NCBI GenBank assembly: GCA_002172355.2
Contig: NHGH02000008.1
Coordinates: 1-12,115 of the forward strand
Length of the DNA stretch: 12,115 nt
Direction: 5' to 3'
Source of the DNA: Euryarchaeota archaeon TMED132
GTDB lineage: Archaea > Thermoplasmatota > Poseidoniia > Poseidoniales > Poseidoniaceae
Part shown: one piece after another, positions 7,367 through 12,115 of the stretch
Position numbering within the stretch: the first letter of the stretch is position 1
Layout of the letters: each line of letters begins with the position of its first letter
Translations under genes and position numbers: made by a program
The notes under the pieces: generated by a model
Told to the model about the DNA's origin: nothing
The model's database searches: none
What the model saw: the letters and a program-made list of their open reading frames with translations, nothing else

Positions 7367-9142
7367 TCATTCAAAAAATCTTTCAAAAGAGGCACTCCAT
7401 TCGATTTTTGATTGTTCAAACCAATTCTTTGGACTTTCGTAAGAATTATCATTACCTTTTTTACGCTTCATCTTTACTCGCTGACTAATTAGTTTCCAAG
7501 CAGATTTTTCCCCTATGCCAGGAATTGCTTCTAATTGCTTTTGTGAAATATTATCATGATTCAGACCTGTCTCGACACCAGTTATCGATCTAGCTCCATG
7601 TCCAGTGATGATTATATTAGATTTAGTTTCAAGTGGAATGTGGTACTGTACGCCAATCAATATTGGATATGCTCCAATTTGGCGGCCGAAAGTAATTCCT
7701 GCTTTTCCACGACATAATTCTGAGGTATGCTCGATTTCTTGGTGCTTAGGCAGTCTGGTTCGGCCATCATGTGTCTCCCAATGCACATCGCATAACTGGC
7801 CACCCAGTGGGAATAATTCTTCAAGTAATGGTTTGTCGATAGTATCACGTACGCTGGTTTTGAAATCTTTAAATGCTTCTTGAGGTATCTCTTGAAAGCC
7901 TTCACCTTCTACTTGACGGATATTTATTCTTCTTAGTAACAACTCTTCTTTACGTATTTCATGCAATAAATCAAGATTGAGTTGGTAGGTTTCCTTGGTT
8001 TCCCCATTCAAGCCCGCAATGAAATTCAAGCCAGGTAGAAGTTTAGGAAGGCCTCTTTCTCCTCTTTCTTTACCATATTTATTGATTAGTCGAATTGCAT
8101 CTTTAAGTTGATTAGAGTCACAGTTTAGCCAATTTGCTTGGTGAACATTTGGGTCTGCGGATTCAAGTCCAAAAGAAAGTACCGCACCATCGGATAATGT
8201 TTCCACCAATGTTTTAGTTATCTCTTCTGAAGGTTCAATATTTTCAGCTATGATAGATGGATTACCATTATCGGTATGAAGGATTTCAAGACGCTCATCT
8301 TCTCGAAGTCCATGAAGTAACTTGGCAATAGGTTCAGGATTAGGTATTGGATACTCTAGATCTTTGACTCCTTCAGCCATGTATGTGTAAGTATCAGTCA
8401 TCCCGCCAAGGCGAACATGTTTGACGCCCATGTCATGGGCGATCTGAACCTCTTGGATAATATCTTCAGGAGTACGCCAAATTGGTATTCCTTTTTTCGG
8501 CTCTATACAGAATTTACATCCCCTCTTAAATCGGACACAGCCTTGGTAAACTTCGACTTCATATGTTAGAGGACCGGGCTTTTCTTGATTTCCTAAATCT
8601 GGATGAAATTCGACAGCCTTACTTTTAGCTCCAAGATGTGCCCACTTTGTCCATTGCTGGGAATTTCTACGACAGTGTTTCCACTGACCACTTTCAAGAT
8701 AGTTATTCAATGTGGCATCGGTATCTTGTACGGCTAAAAACAAATTTCTTCTCAGTGGATTCCAACCTTGCTGACGCCATCCGCGAATCGCCCATCCACC
8801 TAGTATAGCCGGAATTTCAGAAGGTAATTGCCGAACGACATTTTGCATTTCTTTGAGTGAAATAGGAGTTCCTCTGAGATACCTGCCAGGGACTACTGCA
8901 CCTGCAATACAAGCAAACCCCTCTATTTGTGACATTAATTTTTGAACGCCATCCTCGCCCTTTTGTTCAACAAAATTGCGCCATTGGTCAATTGTCATGT
9001 AGCGGTAATCGATTTTGGCATCCTCGAGTACCCCGCAAAGGTATCTGATATGGAACCCAACATATGGTGGAACACCAAAAGCAGCAGGTTCGTCTTCATA
9101 GCCATCAAGAACCAACCACTTTGGGTCACTCTGCTCGGCCAT
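7367..9142 (-). CDS. Radical SAM protein with C-terminal helix-hairpin-helix (COG1031-like)
   Basis: A 591-residue enzyme of unknown reaction. The N-terminal part (about 1-185) looks like a Rossmann-type region (LVLDGYED at 10-17; ILGGWAIRG at 113-121). The radical SAM core follows, with GCVRFKRGCKFCIEP (201-215). The cluster ligands are probably Cys202, Cys209 and Cys212, spaced C-x6-C-x2-C instead of the canonical C-x3-C-x2-C; I recall this wider spacing from the archaeal COG1031 family. Further core motifs include VRLGGMTDTY (243-252), LEILHTDN (285-292), LSFGLESAD (322-330) and PGLNFIAGLNGET (370-382). The C-terminal NISQKQLEAIPGIGEKSAWKL region (531-551) is a helix-hairpin-helix of the kind that binds DNA or RNA backbone, followed by a basic tail. 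It starts 24 bases after the stop of the Csl4-RRM gene, so an operon is likely and a nucleic-acid substrate is a reasonable guess. The ATG at 9142 is the first ATG after the upstream gene; no Shine-Dalgarno is seen. Confidence 0.85.
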   Translation of the reverse strand: MAEQSDPKWLVLDGYEDEPAAFGVPPYVGFHIRYLCGVLEDAKIDYRYMTIDQWRNFVEQKGEDGVQKLMSQIEGFACIAGAVVPGRYLRGTPISLKEMQNVVRQLPSEIPAILGGWAIRGWRQQGWNPLRRNLFLAVQDTDATLNNYLESGQWKHCRRNSQQWTKWAHLGAKSKAVEFHPDLGNQEKPGPLTYEVEVYQGCVRFKRGCKFCIEPKKGIPIWRTPEDIIQEVQIAHDMGVKHVRLGGMTDTYTYMAEGVKDLEYPIPNPEPIAKLLHGLREDERLEILHTDNGNPSIIAENIEPSEEITKTLVETLSDGAVLSFGLESADPNVHQANWLNCDSNQLKDAIRLINKYGKERGERGLPKLLPGLNFIAGLNGETKETYQLNLDLLHEIRKEELLLRRINIRQVEGEGFQEIPQEAFKDFKTSVRDTIDKPLLEELFPLGGQLCDVHWETHDGRTRLPKHQEIEHTSELCRGKAGITFGRQIGAYPILIGVQYHIPLETKSNIIITGHGARSITGVETGLNHDNISQKQLEAIPGIGEKSAWKLISQRVKMKRKKGNDNSYESPKNWFEQSKIEWSASFERFFE

Positions 9143-9166
9143 GCTCTTGTCTCGTGCTCTTAGGCT

Positions 9167-10585
9167 TCAATCCTTCTTAGGTCGAGGTCTTCGCTTACGC
9201 TTTTTGGAATCTTCTTCTTCTTCACGCATAGCTTTCATTTCTCTAGAGGATTTTTCTGGTTTGCCACCGCTATTATTGTTGTTACGCTTCTTCTGTTGAG
9301 CAACATCAACACGGATTTTACGTCCAAGCAATTCACTACCATTGACTGATTTGACGATTTCTTCAACCTTGTCTTTTTCTTTAACAAATGCAAAAGCGAA
9401 ACCTTTCGGCTTTCCAGCATTATCTGTGATTATGGTCAGTCCAGTAATTGTTGCAACACCTTTGAAAACTTCTTTGAGTTGGTCTTCAGTTGCTTTGAAT
9501 GGAAGGTTTCCAATGTATAATTTAGCTCCTTCAGGGTCTTTTCTCTTACCCTTTTTACCTTTCTTATCATCACTATCGGCATCTCTGACACCGATTCGAC
9601 GTCCATTGATTTTGTGACCATCAAGTTCAGCAACAGCAGCATCTGCTTCTGATTTTTCACTGTATGTAACAAATCCAAATCCACGGTTAGCACCGTTGTC
9701 ATCAGTAGGAACAATACAATCGCTCATATCACCGAATTTGCCGAACATCTCTCTTAGTTCATCGGTTCCGATTTCTCTTGGAAGTCCGCCGATGAATAGT
9801 TTACATCCAGGACTATGACGAGGTCTTTGCGGGCCACGTCCACTGCCACCTTCTCCTTCGAATCTGAAATAGGTTCTTTCACGGCCATCTTCTCTAACAT
9901 CTTCAGCAATGAATGTTGCACGGCCTGATGGCCCCTTACCAAACATCGATTCAGCGGCTGAACCCCAACGCTTTCCAGAATTATTCAAAGCACTAGCACC
10001 TTGGTCTAATTCAGCCCATCCTGCTGAGAAGTTATCGGCAAGTGCTCGATATGCTTGGTATCCACAAGTTTCACACTTAACGTTCCAATCGCCATCAAGA
10101 TTAGCAACTAGATTTTCTCCACAAGGTGGACAAATAGCATGTAGTACTCCGCAATCATCTCTTTCACGGAAATCGATTCTTACTACAGGTTCGACTTCCT
10201 TGATCAGTGCACGGCAAACATCTCGCCTTCTAACAGCATCAGCAGTTTGATGCATATATCTGTCAACTATTCCAGTTACATGGAATTGTCCGTATAGATG
10301 ATTTGGCTGAATACTTCCTGGTTTTCCTTCAATAGCCAGAATCATTGCTTCGCCATTTTTTTCATTGAGTTTTACGATTTCACAAATTACAGTGTCACCA
10401 ACAACTGGACTAACAAGTTCTTTTCGTGGCATTACTACGCCAAATCCTTCTTCAATAGCAAAGACGCCAATCGTAGTTGCAACGATCTTTCCGTCAATTT
10501 CAATCGTTCCTTCACCAGCCGCACATTTGGCAGCTGTTGATACTTGCATTCCTGGGGTGACGAGGCTCGCCGTCATGTTATTCAT
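9167..10585 (-). CDS. csl4: Exosome subunit Csl4 fused to two RRM domains
   Basis: 472 residues in one uninterrupted frame. Residues about 9-178 match archaeal exosome cap subunit Csl4: N-terminal domain (VTPGMQV at 9-15, GEGTIEIDGKIVAT at 24-37), an S1-like RNA-binding barrel (about 60-145; VVGDTVICEIV at 61-71, RRRDVCRALI at 119-128) and a complete zinc ribbon (Cys152, Cys155, Cys171, Cys174). A linker of about 85 residues leads to two RNA recognition motifs absent from ordinary Csl4. RRM1 has RNP2 LFIGGL (263-268) and RNP1 RGFGFVTY (301-308). RRM2 has LYIGNL (356-361) and KGFAFAFV (394-401). The C-terminus (430-472) is a charged, Lys/Arg-rich disordered tail. Known family role: sits on the RNase PH-like ring with Rrp4 and links to DnaG. 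The RRMs probably recruit single-stranded RNA; that is inference. Start uncertain: ATG at 10585 or at 10576, the latter with AGGAA at a more normal distance. Normal archaeal Csl4 is under 200 residues. Confidence 0.9.
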   Translation of the reverse strand: MNNMTASLVTPGMQVSTAAKCAAGEGTIEIDGKIVATTIGVFAIEEGFGVVMPRKELVSPVVGDTVICEIVKLNEKNGEAMILAIEGKPGSIQPNHLYGQFHVTGIVDRYMHQTADAVRRRDVCRALIKEVEPVVRIDFRERDDCGVLHAICPPCGENLVANLDGDWNVKCETCGYQAYRALADNFSAGWAELDQGASALNNSGKRWGSAAESMFGKGPSGRATFIAEDVREDGRERTYFRFEGEGGSGRGPQRPRHSPGCKLFIGGLPREIGTDELREMFGKFGDMSDCIVPTDDNGANRGFGFVTYSEKSEADAAVAELDGHKINGRRIGVRDADSDDKKGKKGKRKDPEGAKLYIGNLPFKATEDQLKEVFKGVATITGLTIITDNAGKPKGFAFAFVKEKDKVEEIVKSVNGSELLGRKIRVDVAQQKKRNNNNSGGKPEKSSREMKAMREEEEDSKKRKRRPRPKKD

Positions 10586-10697
10586 TTCCTAAGCTGACAT
10601 GGCCCTGTGTGGAACGCATGTGTTTCGCTTAATCTAGCGGGCGGGCTTTTCCCTTTTGAATCCCTCATATTGAAGGGACGTAATATCGCGATGAAAT

Positions 10698-11333
10698 TTA
10701 TTCACTCTCTATGATTTTTGCATCGCCAGTTCTATGAAATCTCCAGCACCTAGCATCGGTTGTTGATTTTTTCTTAGAATGATGAGAATATATCGGAGGC
10801 AATCTAAAATCGGTTTCAAAGACAATTTCTCCTTCGTATCCAAAATCCTTTGCTATCGCAGATACATGCTTGGCCTTGGCGGAATGAAGGACATAAATCG
10901 CAGTAGCATCAAGTGAAAAGGCCAATTCTAGTAAAGGCCTGTCAGCCTTTTCGGTTTGAAATCCCCATGGCGGATTCATTACAACGATGTCAGTTTGTTT
11001 GGGGATTTCTAGTTCTTGAGAGCCAATTACAGCATGAATGGTTTCAATTTGAGCACTAAACTTTTGATTGATTTTTTCAGTATTTTGCTTTGAAATTAAA
11101 CATGCTTCTTCATCCGCTTCTACTAGAATTACTTTTTTTGCCCCTAGAAATACAGTACCCAAACCGAGAATTCCATTACCTGAACCAAGGTCCACTACGA
11201 TTCTATTTTCTAGATTGTCGAGTTGGTCAATGGCAAGGAGCCAAAAAGCGGCTAAGTCACCCTCTGTGGCGTATTGCTCTAATTCGACTGAATTATATGG
11301 ATGTGGCTTGAGTTTTGATAACTCTATGGCCAA
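10698..11333 (-). CDS. METTL5/COG2263-like RNA adenine-N6 methyltransferase
   Basis: 211-residue class I S-adenosylmethionine-dependent methyltransferase. Motifs: LEQYATEGDLAA (18-29), the family hallmark ahead of the SAM pocket; VVDLGSGNGILGLG (46-59), the glycine-rich SAM loop; acidic Glu72 after strand 2 (VEADEEA); and NPPWG (120-124), the catalytic motif of N6-adenine methylases, where METTL5 usually has NPPF. ADRPLLELAF (130-139) and YVLHSAKAKHV (147-157) also match the family. Human METTL5 modifies A1832 of 18S rRNA together with TRMT112, so small-subunit rRNA is the likely target. The start is a TTG at 11333: the frame is closed by a TGA only 18 bases upstream, no ATG fits before the LEQY motif, and the N-terminal length agrees with relatives. 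It lies 19 bases after the zinc-ribbon gene, so the two are probably co-transcribed. It is followed by a 112-base gap before csl4. Confidence 0.87.
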   Translation of the reverse strand: MAIELSKLKPHPYNSVELEQYATEGDLAAFWLLAIDQLDNLENRIVVDLGSGNGILGLGTVFLGAKKVILVEADEEACLISKQNTEKINQKFSAQIETIHAVIGSQELEIPKQTDIVVMNPPWGFQTEKADRPLLELAFSLDATAIYVLHSAKAKHVSAIAKDFGYEGEIVFETDFRLPPIYSHHSKKKSTTDARCWRFHRTGDAKIIESE

Positions 11334-11352
11334 ATGTTTGGGCCGCAGTCAA

Positions 11353-11613
11353 TCACCACCTAGGTGGATAATTCTGATTTTGCTGGTTGTTCAATCTTGC
11401 AGCGGCTTCAGCTTGTTGACGCATTGCCTCAAGTCTTGCATATGCATCATCTTGGACATTGCCTTGTTGCATCTGCATCCTCTGGAGTCTAATTTGTTCG
11501 GCTTCTGCACGGAGTCTTGCCAAAAGTTGCTCACTGGGTTGTTGTGAGCCACAGAATCTACAGAATCTGACACCATCGTGGTGCTGGTGACCGCAGTTGA
11601 CACAGAATCCCAT
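11353..11613 (-). CDS. Small zinc-ribbon protein with coiled-coil tail
   Basis: 86 residues. The N-terminus is a compact zinc ribbon, CVNC (4-7) and CRFC (18-21), of the generic double-CxxC kind. Residues about 26-75 form one amphipathic helix rich in Ala, Arg, Glu and Gln, probably a coiled coil, followed by an Asn/Gln/Pro-rich end. No enzyme motif and no membrane segment. The start at 11613 is supported by GGAGG 7 bases upstream. The fold suggests a protein- or nucleic-acid-binding adaptor, but its partner is unknown. It directly precedes the METTL5-like gene. It is not recognisably Trm112, the usual METTL5 partner, although its size and zinc site invite the comparison. Confidence 0.75.
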   Translation of the reverse strand: MGFCVNCGHQHHDGVRFCRFCGSQQPSEQLLARLRAEAEQIRLQRMQMQQGNVQDDAYARLEAMRQQAEAAARLNNQQNQNYPPRW

Positions 11614-11620
11614 ATTTACT

Positions 11621-11625
11621 CCTCC
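11621..11625 (-). promoter_or_regulatory. Shine-Dalgarno site of the zinc-ribbon gene
   Basis: On the minus strand GGAGG lies 7 bases before the ATG at 11613, within a purine-rich GAGGAGGAG run. It is the best ribosome-binding site in the window and fixes the start. It suits translation from a longer transcript coming from the gene upstream. Confidence 0.65.
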
Positions 11626-11640
11626 TCGTCGTGGTATATG

Positions 11641-11646
11641 ATATAA
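11641..11646 (-). promoter_or_regulatory. Possible TATA box upstream of the zinc-ribbon gene
   Basis: TTATAT within an AT-rich stretch (about 11635-11648 on the plus strand) is centred about 30 bases before the ATG at 11613, in a 40-base gap. The spacing would start the RNA only a few bases before the ATG and would remove the Shine-Dalgarno site at 11621-11625. So either this is not a promoter, or the gene has two modes of expression. Confidence 0.3.
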
Positions 11647-11653
11647 TCGAATT

Positions 11654-12112
11654 TCATTCCATTGCGGCTAGTTGTAAGAACACCGGCCAAGTTTCAAATC
11701 CAACTGCAGTTGCTCTCTCGGAAATATCTTCCCATCTAGGGTCATCCATCATGTCAGATGGATCTACTCCTGCAGCAAGAAGTCCAGTTACAAGTTCTCT
11801 AAATTCGATTTCAATTTCAGACATTTCAGGTTCATCAACAACATCTTGCACTTCTGGTAACTGTACATCACTAGCAGGAGAATCCTCGAAACTAATTACT
11901 GGGCTGTCAGAGACTGATTCAGGTTGTGATACTGGTTTTTTAGCAGACGATGGCAGAGGAACAAATGCAGTGCCAGCGGAAATATCTTCGTGAGATGGAG
12001 ATGACTTTGGAAGTTCGACATCTTTTACCTCTTCTTGCTCTGCCATATTTTCTAGCATTTCATTTGAGAAATTATCCATCATTGCATTCATTGTTGCTTC
12101 GGTTTGATTCAT
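11654..12112 (-). CDS. Acidic protein of unknown function, possibly partial at N-terminus
   Basis: 152 residues from an ATG at 12112. The codon before it (GTA) is open and the window ends there, so the true start may lie outside; in-frame ATGs at codons 8, 11 and 12 are alternatives. Not recognised. Residues about 24-97 are a low-complexity, Ser/Pro/Glu/Asp-rich and probably disordered stretch. Residues about 98-150 look like a small helical domain (EIEFRELVTGLLAAGV, then DDPRWEDISERATAVGFETWPVFL). There are no cysteines, no membrane segment and no catalytic motif. The net charge is strongly negative. It lies 40 bases upstream of the zinc-ribbon gene on the same strand. A protein-interaction role is plausible but unsupported. 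Confidence 0.65.
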   Translation of the reverse strand: MNQTEATMNAMMDNFSNEMLENMAEQEEVKDVELPKSSPSHEDISAGTAFVPLPSSAKKPVSQPESVSDSPVISFEDSPASDVQLPEVQDVVDEPEMSEIEIEFRELVTGLLAAGVDPSDMMDDPRWEDISERATAVGFETWPVFLQLAAME

Positions 12113-12115
12113 TAC

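Noticed and set aside
10586..10697. Possible TCCCT/AGGGA hairpin and GC-rich block in the methylase-csl4 gap
   Set aside because: The stem is only 5 bp and there is no T-run or clear TATA box at a useful distance from the csl4 start. I see nothing firm in this gap.
11068..11547. Plus-strand open frame of 159 codons
   Set aside because: It lies opposite the methylase and zinc-ribbon genes, whose motifs are unmistakable. Its product is rich in Ser, Leu and Cys with no family-like motif.

Overview
All ten genes I can support lie on the minus strand, packed with gaps of 19 to 112 bases. I see no tRNA, rRNA, CRISPR array, insertion sequence or integrase. The window most likely comes from a mesophilic archaeon. 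The best guess is a marine Thermoplasmatota-type heterotroph (Marine Group II/Poseidoniales-like), but no marker gene here proves it. Archaeal signs are an exosome Csl4 subunit, a METTL5/COG2263-type RNA methylase, a COG1031-type radical SAM protein with a helix-hairpin-helix tail, TATA-box-like elements and at least one probable leaderless start. Several other genes look bacterial or eukaryote-like: fused isobutyryl-CoA mutase, ABC-F ATPase, SMUG1 uracil-DNA glycosylase and RRM domains. That mix is common in these marine archaea.

In the direction of transcription (right to left), the first block is about nucleic acids. It holds an acidic protein of unknown function (cut by or starting at the right edge), a small zinc-ribbon/coiled-coil protein, a METTL5-like rRNA adenine methylase, a Csl4 exosome subunit fused to two RRM domains, a COG1031-like radical SAM enzyme and a SMUG1 uracil-DNA glycosylase. 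The second block begins with a long-chain acyl-CoA synthetase. After a cluster of inverted repeats and a clear TATA box come a small two-helix membrane protein, an ABC-F translation ATPase and the first 763 residues of IcmF, a B12-dependent isobutyryl-CoA mutase fused to its own G-protein chaperone. IcmF runs off the left edge.

Together the genes suggest RNA processing and ribosome modification or repair beside acyl-CoA metabolism: fatty-acid activation, and interconversion of branched and straight C4 acyl-CoA, as in valine or fatty-acid breakdown. The most unusual object is the Csl4-RRM-RRM fusion (9167-10585). It would give the archaeal exosome cap an extra pair of single-stranded-RNA-binding modules. 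I did not find a wholly new multi-gene system such as a defence island.
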